Below are positions 1 to 9,553 of a stretch of 64,000 nucleotides of DNA, piece after piece. Position numbers and translations under genes: made by a program. Origin of the DNA: an uncultured Acidobacteriota bacterium (lineage in GTDB: Bacteria > Acidobacteriota > Blastocatellia > Pyrinomonadales > Pyrinomonadaceae); NCBI GenBank assembly GCA_937873515.1, contig CALMYB010000008.1, forward strand, positions 1 through 64,000. The letters are read 5' to 3'. The number at the start of each line of letters is the position of its first letter. Position 1 is the first letter of the stretch. Below the pieces are notes generated by a model that was not told the DNA's origin, did not search any database, and saw only the letters and a list, made by a program, of their open reading frames with translations.

Positions 1-25
1 AAACTCGATCCCGATTCAATGTCAG

Positions 26-913
26 TTAGAACAAAAACACTAGCTTTCCATCTGGGGTAAAAAATGGGGGCTGGACAGGCACATCAATCGTCCTCCCAAG
101 TGTATCGGTCCAGTATCCGTTTGGATGTGCATTGTCGGCGCTGTAATAATCTATATGGTTGCCATTTCGATCGGTATATGTGGATGCAACGCGATCCGAA
201 TTTGTTCCAGACCCCATTGAATAGAACGAACCGTCGGGCATCTGTACTTTGAAGATGCCGTTCTGTGAGTCTTGAATGTATTTTATGTTTGAGCCATCAA
301 CTGCATAGAATGTGCCTTCGTAGTTATAATCCGGCGAATTTAGCGATTGAAGTGTCTGGATCTGATCACTGCTAGCCAACAACTCATGAGTTTCTCCGCT
401 AGGAAGGTGAAGAATAACCCGCCTGACAATTCTCGCAGACTGGTTTCCACTACCTGCCGGATCACAGCTATTGTTGGTTTCGGGGTGGAACACACCGCCA
501 ACACTGTCGTACCAAACATTCGACGTATATTCTATGGAAGGTGCGCCGATACTTGATGTCCAACCAGAGGCACTCCTCTCTCCGAACCGTGCATTGTTCA
601 CCGAGACGCAGCCCAATCCTTGGTCAGGTTCACTGTCAAGGTATTCCACACGCCAAAGCTTCGAACTATAGCTAATCGAAATTGGTAGATTGATTCCACG
701 ACCCGGATAGCTCCCCAACGGAAGGCTAAATTCCATTGCAAGTGTCGAAGGGTTGATCCGTCCAGAACCTCTAAGTGTTTGATCGGATTTGCCCTCTGTA
801 TGCTGAGCAGCTGGTTGAGCGAAGGTCGCAACGCCGCAAGCGGCGATAATTGCAATGGAGGCAAACAACGCCGAAAGCAAAGAATAGTGAGTTTTTCTGA
901 AATTTCGATTCAT
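26..913 (-). CDS. RHS-like secreted protein, N-terminal part only
   Basis: A 295-residue protein with a signal peptide (hydrophobic core about residues 14-30, ending near AQPAA) followed by the stretch GSGRINPSTLAMEFSLPLGS and PGRGINLPISISYSSKLW, which I recognise as the opening of RHS/YD-repeat-associated secreted proteins. Those proteins are usually well over 1000 residues, so this one is short. It stops just after a TTTTT run (LVFLF then TAA), so a frameshift that cuts a longer gene is possible, but only 25 bases remain beyond the stop. The start has a good ribosome site (GGAGAT) about nine bases upstream. It lies seven bases downstream of an FG-GAP repeat gene on the same strand and may be cotranscribed with it. 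Role unknown; probably outer surface or secreted. Confidence 0.6.
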   Translation of the reverse strand: MNRNFRKTHYSLLSALFASIAIIAACGVATFAQPAAQHTEGKSDQTLRGSGRINPSTLAMEFSLPLGSYPGRGINLPISISYSSKLWRVEYLDSEPDQGLGCVSVNNARFGERSASGWTSSIGAPSIEYTSNVWYDSVGGVFHPETNNSCDPAGSGNQSARIVRRVILHLPSGETHELLASSDQIQTLQSLNSPDYNYEGTFYAVDGSNIKYIQDSQNGIFKVQMPDGSFYSMGSGTNSDRVASTYTDRNGNHIDYYSADNAHPNGYWTDTLGRTIDVPVQPPFFTPDGKLVFLF

Positions 914-920
914 TGTTTAG

Positions 921-2057
921 CTATCTCCTGTAAAGTGCTGGGACGGGCGTATCGCCTGAGGTGCCCCATTGGACGGTGCGGGTTGTGGCGTTTGACGACT
1001 GGCGAATGTACCAGGTGCCGTTTGAGTCACGCCAGACGGCAATGTCGCAGATGCCGTCGCCGTCGTAATCGTTCTGAACGGGCTTGTCGCTTGCCTGATC
1101 GCCGGATGGTGTATTTGCGGCGACAGATGAGAGTGAGCCGTTCGCGATCAGCCACGAAGCGCCGTTACGGATCGCATAGTTCGCCTTTCCGTCACCGTCG
1201 TAGTCACCCGAAACCGGAACGTCTCCCGAGGCGTATGTGTAGCCCGCGAGTGCCATATTCATCGACTGCGTTGTGTTATCGGAACTGCGAGCCGTGTAGA
1301 AGGTCGAGTTGCTGAGGCGCCAAACCGTCGGATCCGCCTTGCCGTCGCCGTCGAAGTCGGCAGGAGCAGGCTGATCACCGGATGTGCCATAAGCGAGGTA
1401 AACCGTCTGCGAATCGGAGCTTTGCAAGATGTACCAGGTATTATTCGACGCACGATAAACCGCCCAATCCGTCCTTCCATCACCGTCGAAATCAGCGGGA
1501 ACCGGCTTGTCCGTCGGTAACCCAAAGCTGCCGCCGGTCGAGGCTCCGCTGCTCGAATTGATCACGTACCAGTCGAGCGAACTCGCTCCCGGCCTTACGA
1601 CCGCAAAGTCCGTCTTGCCATCGCCGTCGTAATCGCCCGCAACCGGAATGTCGCCCTGCATTCCCCAGCCTTGTACGACTTGTGGGGAGCCATTTCCGGC
1701 CATGATCCACCACACACCGGAAGACGGTCTCCAGACAGCGAGATCTGTAGGCGGCGCGGCATTGGCATTTGCATCCTCGACCGCTAAAAGGCGCGAACCC
1801 GCGTAAATGTATTCTTTCGCAAGCTGCGGTGTCGGCGTCGGAAGCGGTGCCGCGAACGGGTTCCAGGTGCTGCCCGCATTCTTTGGCAGTTCCTTACCGA
1901 ACCATCCGAACTTCTTGCCCGTTAGGCCGTCCGTGTGAGGCAAGAGTCCGTTGCGGCCCATCGCACCGAGCGTGACTAGCACGACCACGGCCGCGATCGA
2001 GCCGCCAATGAGAATGCGTTTCCGCAAACCTGTTCCAGGAAGAGATGAAGTAGACAT
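921..2057 (-). CDS. FG-GAP/VCBS repeat protein with N-terminal membrane anchor
   Basis: The protein of 378 residues has one N-terminal membrane segment (about residues 15-34, KRILIGGSIAAVVVLVTLGA) and then about five beta-propeller-like repeats. Each repeat contains a calcium-type loop (DYDGDGKTD, DFDGDGRTD, DFDGDGKAD, DYDGDGKAN, DYDGDGICD) next to a W-rich unit such as VWRPSSGVWWI or VWRDSNGTWYI. This repeat style is common in secreted proteins of Acidobacteriota. The likely role is an extracytoplasmic scaffold or binding protein; no catalytic motif is seen. A Pro-Thr stretch (PLPTPTPQ) separates the anchor from the repeats. The gene lies just upstream of the RHS-like gene and may share its transcript. 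Confidence 0.75.
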   Translation of the reverse strand: MSTSSLPGTGLRKRILIGGSIAAVVVLVTLGAMGRNGLLPHTDGLTGKKFGWFGKELPKNAGSTWNPFAAPLPTPTPQLAKEYIYAGSRLLAVEDANANAAPPTDLAVWRPSSGVWWIMAGNGSPQVVQGWGMQGDIPVAGDYDGDGKTDFAVVRPGASSLDWYVINSSSGASTGGSFGLPTDKPVPADFDGDGRTDWAVYRASNNTWYILQSSDSQTVYLAYGTSGDQPAPADFDGDGKADPTVWRLSNSTFYTARSSDNTTQSMNMALAGYTYASGDVPVSGDYDGDGKANYAIRNGASWLIANGSLSSVAANTPSGDQASDKPVQNDYDGDGICDIAVWRDSNGTWYIRQSSNATTRTVQWGTSGDTPVPALYRR

Positions 2058-2340
2058 ACACTAAGTCCCCGCGAGTTAAGACAAAGACGATGCGTCTAAG
2101 TTAAATTTGATCCAAAAAACCAAACAGGGTAAGCCTTGATATGCTGAGGTGCCCTTTCCCCGTTGTTTCCCGACCGGCAAAGCCCGGCCACTTGAAGTTA
2201 TGAGTTGCCAACAACGCTACTCCTATCCGTAACGCGTTGTCAAGCAAGCTCGTGCTTCGGCCCGCAATTTTTGAAAATGGATGTTGTAAGACTGTATGAT
2301 TGACGAGTCTTTTCATTTCACTGCATTTCACAGCTTATCT

Positions 2341-4281
2341 ATGACGTTCTCCACACTTGCGGCATTTCTTTGGTCGGTTGCCGATCTTCTTCGCGGCGAT
2401 TACAAGCAGTCGGATTATGGCAAGGTGATCTTGCCGTTCACGCTGTTGCGGCGGCTTGATTGCGTGCTTGCGGCGACGAAGGCCGATGTTTTCCGCGAAT
2501 ATGAGGCGAGAAAGAATAGCGGCATTGCGATCGCTCCGTTTTTGCTGCGGGCGGCAAAGCAGACGTTTTACAACACATCGCGTTTTGACCTGAAGAAGTT
2601 GCTCGACGACCCGAACAACATCAAGGCGAACCTGATCGATTACATACAAGGCTTTAGCGAAAACAGCCGCGACATCTTTGAAAAATACGAGTTCGCTGCT
2701 CAGATCGAGCGGCTTGACGGAGCCAACCTGCTCTATCAGGTCGTGCAAAAGTTCGCGGGTGCCGATCTTCATCCTGATACGGTCTCGAACGACCAGATGG
2801 GCCTGATCTTTGAAGAGCTGATCCGCCGTTTTGCCGAACTCTCGAACGAGACGGCCGGAGAGCATTACACGCCTCGCGAAGTGATCCGCCTGATGGTCAA
2901 TTTGCTTTTTAACGCAGATGACGATGTATTGAGCAAGGCGGGCACCGTCCGCAGTCTTTACGACCCGACGGCCGGCACGGGCGGAATGCTCTCGATCGCC
3001 GAAGAGCATCTTCACGAGATGAACCCTGCGGCGCGTCTCGTCGTCTTTGGCCAGGAACTCAACCCCGAATCCTACGCCATTTGCAAGGCGGATATGCTGC
3101 TCAAGGGGCAGGACATCTCGCACATCATCTTTGGCAACACGCTCTCGGACGACGGCCATGCCGGACGCGATTTTGACTATATGCTCTCGAATCCGCCGTT
3201 TGGCGTTGAGTGGAAAAAGATCGAGACGTCGGTTCGCAACGAGCACGAACGCCAGGGTTTTGGCGGGCGTTTTGGCCCCGGCCTGCCGCGTGTGTCTGAC
3301 GGGAGCCTGCTTTTCCTGCTGCATCTGATCTCGAAAATGCGTGATCCAAAAAAAGGCGGCAGCCGCATCGGGATCGTGCTCAACGGTTCGCCGCTGTTTA
3401 CGGGCGGAGCGGGTTCGGGCGAATCGAACATCCGCAAATACATTATCGAAAACGACCTGCTCGAAGCGATCGTCGCCCTGCCGACCGATATGTTTTACAA
3501 CACGGGCATCTCGACCTACGTCTGGATACTCTCAAACCACAAGCCGGACGAACGCAAGCGCAAGATACAGCTCATCAACGCCGCCGCTCTGTTTGTAAAA
3601 ATGCGGAAATCGCTCGGTTCAAAGCGGAACGAGCTTTCCGCCGAAAACATCGCTGAGATCACGCGGCTCTATGGCGAATTTGCGGAAGGGCAAAGGAGCA
3701 AGATATTTGATTACGAGGATTTTGGCTATTCGACGATCACGGTCGAGCGGCCCTTGCGGCTAAACTTTCAGGTAAACGCCGAAAGACGCGAACGTCTGCC
3801 AGCTGCATTCTTTACCGACGAAGAATTTCAGAAGCTAACGGCGGCGCTCGACACGTTCGACGCTGACGAGCGGTTTATGGATCGGGCTGCTTTTTTGCCG
3901 AGGCTCAAAAAAGCGTTAAACTCGGCAGAGTTCAAACCGACTGCGAAACAGCAAAAGGCGATCATTCAAGCCTTGGGCGAGCGTGACCCTGACGCCGAAA
4001 TTTGCCTCGACAAAAACGGCGACGCCGAACCCGACACCGAACTCCGCGATACCGAGAATGTGCCGCTAAAGGACGACATCGGGGCGTATTTTGCACGCGA
4101 GGTGCTGCCGCATGCCGCGGACGCGTGGATCGACCACGAAAAGACAAAGGTCGGTTACGAGATACCCTTCAACCGACACTTCTACGTCTTTAAGCCGCCT
4201 CGTGACCTTGCCGAGATCGACGCCGATCTAAAGGTCGTCACCGGCCGCATATTGACAATGATCGGAGGGCTTTCGAAATGA
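2341..4281 (+). CDS. hsdM: Type I restriction-modification DNA methyltransferase subunit M
   Basis: HsdM methylates adenine in the recognition site as part of the M2S complex and is also needed for restriction. The N-terminal HsdM_N region (FLWSVADLLRGDYKQSDYGK) is followed by the N6-adenine methyltransferase fold with the AdoMet motif DPTAGTGGM near residue 207 and the catalytic NPPF near residue 284. I chose the ATG at 2341 because the family usually begins just before FLWSVADLLRG; an in-frame ATG at 2296 would add 15 residues and neither start has a clear ribosome site. At 646 residues it is a long HsdM with a charged C-terminal extension. It is the first gene of an M-S-R locus. The 283 bases upstream hold no gene I can support. 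Confidence 0.95.
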   Translation: MTFSTLAAFLWSVADLLRGDYKQSDYGKVILPFTLLRRLDCVLAATKADVFREYEARKNSGIAIAPFLLRAAKQTFYNTSRFDLKKLLDDPNNIKANLIDYIQGFSENSRDIFEKYEFAAQIERLDGANLLYQVVQKFAGADLHPDTVSNDQMGLIFEELIRRFAELSNETAGEHYTPREVIRLMVNLLFNADDDVLSKAGTVRSLYDPTAGTGGMLSIAEEHLHEMNPAARLVVFGQELNPESYAICKADMLLKGQDISHIIFGNTLSDDGHAGRDFDYMLSNPPFGVEWKKIETSVRNEHERQGFGGRFGPGLPRVSDGSLLFLLHLISKMRDPKKGGSRIGIVLNGSPLFTGGAGSGESNIRKYIIENDLLEAIVALPTDMFYNTGISTYVWILSNHKPDERKRKIQLINAAALFVKMRKSLGSKRNELSAENIAEITRLYGEFAEGQRSKIFDYEDFGYSTITVERPLRLNFQVNAERRERLPAAFFTDEEFQKLTAALDTFDADERFMDRAAFLPRLKKALNSAEFKPTAKQQKAIIQALGERDPDAEICLDKNGDAEPDTELRDTENVPLKDDIGAYFAREVLPHAADAWIDHEKTKVGYEIPFNRHFYVFKPPRDLAEIDADLKVVTGRILTMIGGLSK

Positions 4282-4303
4282 GAGGTTCGTTGGCCAGCTT
4301 CTT

Positions 4304-4471
4304 GGGCTATGCCCGTCGATGTGCGGAAAAGCTCTGCTTTTCCGATAGATGGTTCAAAGATTCTAGCGGCTCTGCCGCCGTGCCGATGCGAGGAAAGGCG
4401 GCGTAGCCGCAGGAGAGTGGTGGGGACTACCGGCGAAGCTCAGCTTCGCCGCACATCGACGGGCAAAGCCC
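4304..4471. repeat. Long imperfect inverted repeat between hsdM and hsdS
   Basis: The 23-base arm at 4304-4326 (beginning GGGCTATGCCCGTCG) is repeated in reverse complement at 4449-4471 with one mismatch. Inside lie smaller stems: GGAAAAGC/GCTTTTCC near 4325-4343 and GGCGAAGCT/AGCTTCGCC near 4432-4450. The element fills most of the gap between two genes that are normally tightly coupled. It resembles a REP-like or palindromic intergenic element; no open reading frame is present. Confidence 0.7.
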
Positions 4472-4521
4472 GAAAGAACCGATTTTGACACAGCCGCCAC
4501 TAGACTAGGCGATTTTTAAAA

Positions 4522-5865
4522 ATGAGCGTTCCGCCATACCCAAAATACAAACCAAGCGGCGTCGAATGGCTCGGCGACGTGCCGGAGCATTGGTCAGGCA
4601 AACCGTTAAAGGAGGTGGCCACTCATAACGATGACGTTTTGGACGAGCGGACTGACCCTGACTACGAACTGCTTTATGTTGATATTTCGAGCGTGGACGG
4701 ATTAGACGGTATTCGGATCAAAGAAGCAATGACCTTCGCAAATGCACCATCACGAGCCCGACGGCGGGTGCAGTCGGGCGATGTAATTGTATCGACGGTT
4801 CGAACCTATTTACGAGCCATAGCACAAGTTCGCCACGCGGAACCTAATTTGGTTGTATCAACCGGGTTCGCAGTGGTTCGCCCGCGAGCTTGCCTGTTTT
4901 CCGACTTTCTTGGCTATCTGATCCCCGCCAGTTTCTTTATTGAAATGGTCATTGCTCGCTCAACCGGCGTCAGTTATCCGGCGATAAATGCGGCGGACCT
5001 CGTTGGAATCAAAGTCCCTGTTCCACCGCTTGCCGAGCAGACGCAGATCGCGGCGTTTTTGGATCGGGAGACGGGGAAGATCGATGAATTGGTGGCCGAG
5101 CAGCGGCGACTGATCGAACTGCTTAAAGAAAAACGCCAGGCCGTCATCTCGCACGCCGTCACCCGCGGCCTCAACCCCAACGCCCCAACAAAACACACCG
5201 GCATCCAATGGCTCGGCAACATCCCGGAACATTGGGAGGTGGGGGCGATCAAGTACTTCGTACTTCAAAAGAATGGTGCGATAAAGACTGGACCGTTTGG
5301 AAGTCAACTAACTTCGGCCGAAATGCAATCAGGGTCTATCAAAGTGTACAACCAGCGAAGCGTTATAGATTGCGATTTTGAATCTGGTGACAATTTCATT
5401 ACTGACGCAAAATTTGCGGACTTGGCTGGCTTTGAAGCCTTTCCGGGAGACTTATTGGTAACGACACGCGGAACCATTGGCCGGGCCGAAATCCTTCCAG
5501 ACAATGCGGAACGTGGAATACTTCATCCGTGTCTTCTACGACTTCAACCAGACAATTCACGAATCAACACGGTGTTTATAAAAACGCTAATTCAAGATAG
5601 CAACTTGATGAGGACGCAACTGAGCTATTTGAGTAACGCGACGACAATTGACGTAATCTACTCAAACACGATTGCGTCGGTGATTGTTCCAGTACCACCA
5701 ATAGAAGAGCAAGGCGAAATATTGAAATTCCTCGACGCCGAAACCGCAAAACTCGACGCACTGACCGCCGAAGCGGAGCGTGCCATCGAGCTGCTGCAGG
5801 AACGCCGCACCGCCCTCATCTCGTCGGCCGTCACCGGCAAGATCGATGTGCGAAACGCGGTGTGA
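4522..5865 (+). CDS. hsdS: Type I restriction-modification specificity subunit S
   Basis: HsdS recognises the bipartite DNA target for the HsdM and HsdR subunits. The 447 residues show the usual duplicated plan: a target recognition domain, a conserved helical spacer, then a second copy. Each half opens with a similar phrase (VEWLGDVPEHW near residue 14, IQWLGNIPEHW near residue 231) and each spacer begins alike (PPLAEQTQIAAFLD near 172, PPIEEQGEILKFLD near 392). The two halves differ in sequence in their recognition domains, as expected for two half-sites. The gene sits 240 bases after hsdM, an unusually wide gap that is filled by an inverted-repeat element. The sequence specificity cannot be read from the protein by eye. 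Confidence 0.93.
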   Translation: MSVPPYPKYKPSGVEWLGDVPEHWSGKPLKEVATHNDDVLDERTDPDYELLYVDISSVDGLDGIRIKEAMTFANAPSRARRRVQSGDVIVSTVRTYLRAIAQVRHAEPNLVVSTGFAVVRPRACLFSDFLGYLIPASFFIEMVIARSTGVSYPAINAADLVGIKVPVPPLAEQTQIAAFLDRETGKIDELVAEQRRLIELLKEKRQAVISHAVTRGLNPNAPTKHTGIQWLGNIPEHWEVGAIKYFVLQKNGAIKTGPFGSQLTSAEMQSGSIKVYNQRSVIDCDFESGDNFITDAKFADLAGFEAFPGDLLVTTRGTIGRAEILPDNAERGILHPCLLRLQPDNSRINTVFIKTLIQDSNLMRTQLSYLSNATTIDVIYSNTIASVIVPVPPIEEQGEILKFLDAETAKLDALTAEAERAIELLQERRTALISSAVTGKIDVRNAV

Positions 5866-5882
5866 GATTGAAAATATTTAAG

Positions 5883-6080
5883 TTCCGCGAAGCGGCACAT
5901 AGCCACGCCATTTATGGCGTGGACAGGATGGCAATATGACGCGACAGGGCGTTTTAACGTCCTTCCAAACCGAACCGAACGGCTAAAGCCAACGGAGAGA
6001 AGCCCGCTTAAGCGGGCTGTGGCACAATTTACCGATCTAATCCCCGCCCTAAAGGACGGGGCTATACGCCCTTCGGGGAC
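5883..6080. repeat. Array of palindromes between hsdS and hsdR
   Basis: This 198-base stretch is a run of separate hairpin-forming units: CCACGCCATTTATGGCGTGG at 5903-5922, AGCCCGCTTAAGCGGGCT at 6001-6018 (perfect), and CCCCGCCCTAAAGGACGGGG at 6042-6061 (one mismatch). The last is close to the unit CCCCGCTCTAAAGAGCGGGG at 10168-10187, so the two places share a repeat family. No coding sequence is evident. Confidence 0.7.
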
Positions 6081-6089
6081 TGCAAAATA

Positions 6090-9000
6090 ATGCCTGAACT
6101 TCACAAAGAAAACGTATTCGAAACCGAGATCGTCGAGCATTTGGCGGCGAATGGCTGGCTTGAGGGCGAGTGGCAGAACTACGACCGCGAACGGGCACTT
6201 TATACCGAAGACCTTCTCTGGTGGCTGCGGGAACAGAACCCGAAAGAATGGCAAAAGCTCTCGATCCGTGACGAGGACGAAAAAGAAAAGGCCGTAATTG
6301 CCCGTGCCTGCGAGGAGATGGACAAGAACGGCTCGCTCTACGTCTTGCGGCACGGCCTTAAGCATCTGAACGCAAAGTTTCACGTCTGCCAGTTCAAACC
6401 GAGCAGCGGCCTGAACGAGCAGATCATAGCGAGATACAAGGCGGTTCGCTGCCGCGTCGTCCGCCAGGTGCATTACAGCACTTCGAACGAGAAGTCGATC
6501 GATCTTGTTTTCTTTGTCAACGGCATTCCGGTCGCGACCGCCGAGCTAAAAACCGATTTTACGCAGAACGTGCAGGACGCGATTCGCCAATACAAGAACG
6601 ACCGCTATCCGCGAGACAAAGAGACACGACGCGAAGAACCGCTGCTCGCATTCAAACGCCGCGCACTCGTGCATTTTGCGGTGAGTTCGGACGAGGTCTA
6701 TATGACCACCGAGCTGAAAGGCTCCGACACGTACTTTCTGCCCTTTAATCGCGGCTTTGACGACGGGGCCGGAAACCCGCCAAATGCGGACGGCTATCGC
6801 ACGGCGTATCTGTGGGAATCGGTTTTGCAGCGCGACAACTGGCTTAAAGTGCTCGGCCGCTTTGTGCACCTTGAGAAAGAAGAGAAGAAGGACGACCAGG
6901 GCCGGAAAAAGGTGAGCGAAAAACTGATCTTCCCGCGTTTTCACCAGCTTGAGGCCGTCAACCGCCTGATCGATGCCGCTCGAACCGAAGGCAGCGGACA
7001 GAAATACCTGATCCAGCATTCGGCAGGCTCGGGCAAATCGAACTCGATCGCCTGGCTTGCCCATCAGCTCTCGGACCTTCACAACGCGGACGACGCGAAG
7101 ATATTCGACAGCGTCATCGTTATCACCGATCGGACCGTGCTCGACGATCAATTGCAGGAGACGATCTATCAGTTCGAGCACAAGCAGGGCGTCGTCCGGC
7201 GGATCAAAAAGGAAGGCGTCAAGTCAGAACAACTCGCCAAAGCGTTGATCGAGCGAGCGCCGATCATTATCGTCACGATCCAGACGTTTCCCTTTGTGCT
7301 AGACGAGATCCGCGAGAACGCATCGCTAAAGGAACGCAGGTTCGCTGTCATCGCCGACGAGGCACACTCATCGCAGACAGGAAACGCCGCCAAGAAATTA
7401 AAGCTTGCCCTGACAGCCGAGCAGATCCAAGAAGGCGAAGAGATCGAGGAAGGCGAAGAGATCAGTGCCGAGGACGTGATGCTCGCATCGATGGAAGCAC
7501 GCGTCCAGCCGAAGAACATCAGCTACTTTGCGTTTACCGCTACGCCAAAGGCAAAGACGCTTGAGATGTTCGGCCGGACGGGCGAAAGCGGTTTGCCGGA
7601 GCCGTTTCATCTCTACTCGATGCAGCAGGCGATCGAGGAAGGCTTTATCCTCGACGTTCTGAAAAACTACACGCCGTATCGACTCGCTTTCAAACTTGTC
7701 CACAATGGCCGCGAGTACGACGACGAAGAGGTCGAAAAGAGCGAAGCCCTGAAACAGGTGATGCGTTGGGTTCGGCTGCATCCCTATAACATCAGCCAGA
7801 AGGTTTCGATCATCGTCGAGCATTTCATCGAGAACGTGGCCGGACGGCTGGACGGTAAGGCAAAGGCAATGGTCGTGACCGGATCCCGCAAGGAAGCGGT
7901 CCGATACAAGCTCGCCATCGATAAGTATATCCGCGAGAACGGCTACGGCATCGGAACTCTCGTGGCGTTCTCCGGTGATGTCGTTGACCCCGACAGCGGC
8001 CCGGATGCCTTCAACGAAGGCAATATGAATTCTGCGAAGAGCAGGGACATTCGGCAGGAATTTGATACAGATGATTATTCGATACTGCTCGTGGCGAACA
8101 AGTTTCAGACCGGCTTTGACCAGCCGAAACTTGTCGCTATGTACGTCGATAAAAAACTTTCGGGAGTAACTGCCGTTCAGACCCTGTCGCGACTGAACAG
8201 AATTTATAAGGGAAAAACTGAGACATTCATTCTCGATTTTGTGAATTCGGGCGACGACATCCTCAAAGCCTTTCGCACATATTACAAAAAGGCCGAGCTT
8301 GCAGATGTTTCCGACCCGAACCTGATCCACGGCCTGCAGCAGAAACTCGACGATTATCGCATCTACTCGGAGGTGGAGCTTGATCAATTCGCCAAAGCAT
8401 ACTTCGATCCGAAAGGAACTCAAAAGGCTCTTCAGGCTGCGATAGCACCGGCGGTCGATCGGTTTCGCGAACGCCTGCGGGCCGCAACTGAGAGCAGAGA
8501 CAAGAAAGAGATTGATGCGCTCGATCTGTTCCGCAAGGACATCGGGAACTTTGTTCGCGTCTATGACTTTCTTTCGCAGATCATCAACTACGCCGATACT
8601 GACCTCGAAAAGCGTTCGATCTTCTTTCGCCATCTCGGACCGTATTTGAAAGGAACGAATACAAAGAACCCGCTTGACCTGTCGGCCGTCGAACTGACAC
8701 ACCATCGGATCTGGGATCTCGATAAACGGCAATTCGCATTGGGTGAGCCCGACGACGAGGATAAGCTCAAACCGTTGACCGAGGTCGGTTCGGGAGAATC
8801 TCATGAACCAGAACGTGCATTCCTGTCTGAGATCGTCACGCAAATGAACGACCTTTTCGAGGGCGAGCTGACAGACGCCGACCTTTTGAACTACGCCTGC
8901 CACGTCCGTGACAAGATGCTTGAGAACGAAACACTTGAGCAGCAAGCCCGGAACAATTCAAAAGATCAGTTCGCGCTTGGCGACTTCCGAACTGTGATGA

Positions 9001-9137
9001 TGGACAAGGTGATCGAGGGAGTAGAGAACTACAATTCAATGGCAACCCAGGTCTTGAATGAAGAGAAGATAAAAGAGGGCTTTGCAAAGATCCTCCTGGA
9101 GATGGTGTATAAAGGCTTTAAAGACCGGTCAAAATAG
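6090..9137 (+). CDS. hsdR: Type I restriction endonuclease subunit R
   Basis: HsdR is the ATP-driven translocase and nuclease that cleaves unmodified DNA once joined to the M2S complex. The N-terminal nuclease domain carries the PD-ExK-like pair (SIDLVFF near residue 135, ATAELKTDF near residue 150). The SF2 motor follows, with Walker A AGSGKSN near residue 311, Walker B DEAHSSQ near 422 and motif III FTATPK near 485. The 1015-residue length is typical of a complete subunit. Between the DEAH and TAT motifs there is a small in-frame duplication (EGEEIE then EGEEIS, an 18-bp unit at about 7431-7466). It is the last gene of the hsd locus, 224 bases after hsdS. Confidence 0.95.
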   Translation: MPELHKENVFETEIVEHLAANGWLEGEWQNYDRERALYTEDLLWWLREQNPKEWQKLSIRDEDEKEKAVIARACEEMDKNGSLYVLRHGLKHLNAKFHVCQFKPSSGLNEQIIARYKAVRCRVVRQVHYSTSNEKSIDLVFFVNGIPVATAELKTDFTQNVQDAIRQYKNDRYPRDKETRREEPLLAFKRRALVHFAVSSDEVYMTTELKGSDTYFLPFNRGFDDGAGNPPNADGYRTAYLWESVLQRDNWLKVLGRFVHLEKEEKKDDQGRKKVSEKLIFPRFHQLEAVNRLIDAARTEGSGQKYLIQHSAGSGKSNSIAWLAHQLSDLHNADDAKIFDSVIVITDRTVLDDQLQETIYQFEHKQGVVRRIKKEGVKSEQLAKALIERAPIIIVTIQTFPFVLDEIRENASLKERRFAVIADEAHSSQTGNAAKKLKLALTAEQIQEGEEIEEGEEISAEDVMLASMEARVQPKNISYFAFTATPKAKTLEMFGRTGESGLPEPFHLYSMQQAIEEGFILDVLKNYTPYRLAFKLVHNGREYDDEEVEKSEALKQVMRWVRLHPYNISQKVSIIVEHFIENVAGRLDGKAKAMVVTGSRKEAVRYKLAIDKYIRENGYGIGTLVAFSGDVVDPDSGPDAFNEGNMNSAKSRDIRQEFDTDDYSILLVANKFQTGFDQPKLVAMYVDKKLSGVTAVQTLSRLNRIYKGKTETFILDFVNSGDDILKAFRTYYKKAELADVSDPNLIHGLQQKLDDYRIYSEVELDQFAKAYFDPKGTQKALQAAIAPAVDRFRERLRAATESRDKKEIDALDLFRKDIGNFVRVYDFLSQIINYADTDLEKRSIFFRHLGPYLKGTNTKNPLDLSAVELTHHRIWDLDKRQFALGEPDDEDKLKPLTEVGSGESHEPERAFLSEIVTQMNDLFEGELTDADLLNYACHVRDKMLENETLEQQARNNSKDQFALGDFRTVMMDKVIEGVENYNSMATQVLNEEKIKEGFAKILLEMVYKGFKDRSK

Positions 9138-9268
9138 CCTTCCAAAGAAAGTTTTGTTCGAGGAAATGACGATCATGCTAGTCCTAATATGAGTCCTAAT
9201 TAGAAAAAGCAACCTTCCGAAAGTGTCGTTCGACTGTTCATAACATGCTGAAGCTAAAGGAGATATTA

Positions 9269-9344
9269 TGGAGCCACCCGTCGGATTTGAACCGACGACC
9301 TTTCGATTACGAATCGAATGCTCTACCAACTGAGCTAGGGTGGC
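9269..9344 (-). tRNA. tRNA-Thr (anticodon CGT)
   Basis: A full cloverleaf can be drawn on the minus strand: acceptor GCCACCC/GGGTGGC, D arm GCTC/GAGC, anticodon stem TTCGA/TCGAA around the loop TTCGTAA (anticodon CGT), T arm GTCGG/CCGAC with TTCAAAT, and an encoded 3' CCA. All stems pair without mismatch. Its 3' end points toward hsdR, the arrangement expected if the restriction locus had entered at this tRNA, but I found no second copy of the tRNA 3' end as an attachment site. An apparent open reading frame across it on the same strand is spurious. Confidence 0.96.
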
Positions 9345-9553
9345 TTGAGAAGGCGGTCAAGCGAGGTGATCGTCTTGATCGGAAGCCGAACTTCAGAATA
9401 TACGTAAGAGCGGGCGGAAGGTCAAGGTTTCAGGGTGAGCTTTGGGGGTGAGTCGGCGGTGCGGCGCCCCGATCGCTAGGTGCGGGGCGATGGCCGCTTG
9501 CTAAAGCGACGCGTTCAATGGTAACATTTGAAAGAGAGGGTAAAACAGACGTT

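Noticed and set aside
2101..2331. Minus-strand open frame of 76 codons before hsdM
   Set aside because: It lacks a ribosome site and a protein-like composition and overlaps the hsdM start region; probably chance.
9129..9329. Open frame across tRNA-Thr (VEHSIRNRKVVGSNPTGG)
   Set aside because: This is the well-known false translation of a tRNA gene on its own strand.
9269..9344. tRNA-Thr as an attachment site for the hsd island
   Set aside because: No second copy of the tRNA 3' end and no integrase was found in the window, so an att site cannot be claimed.
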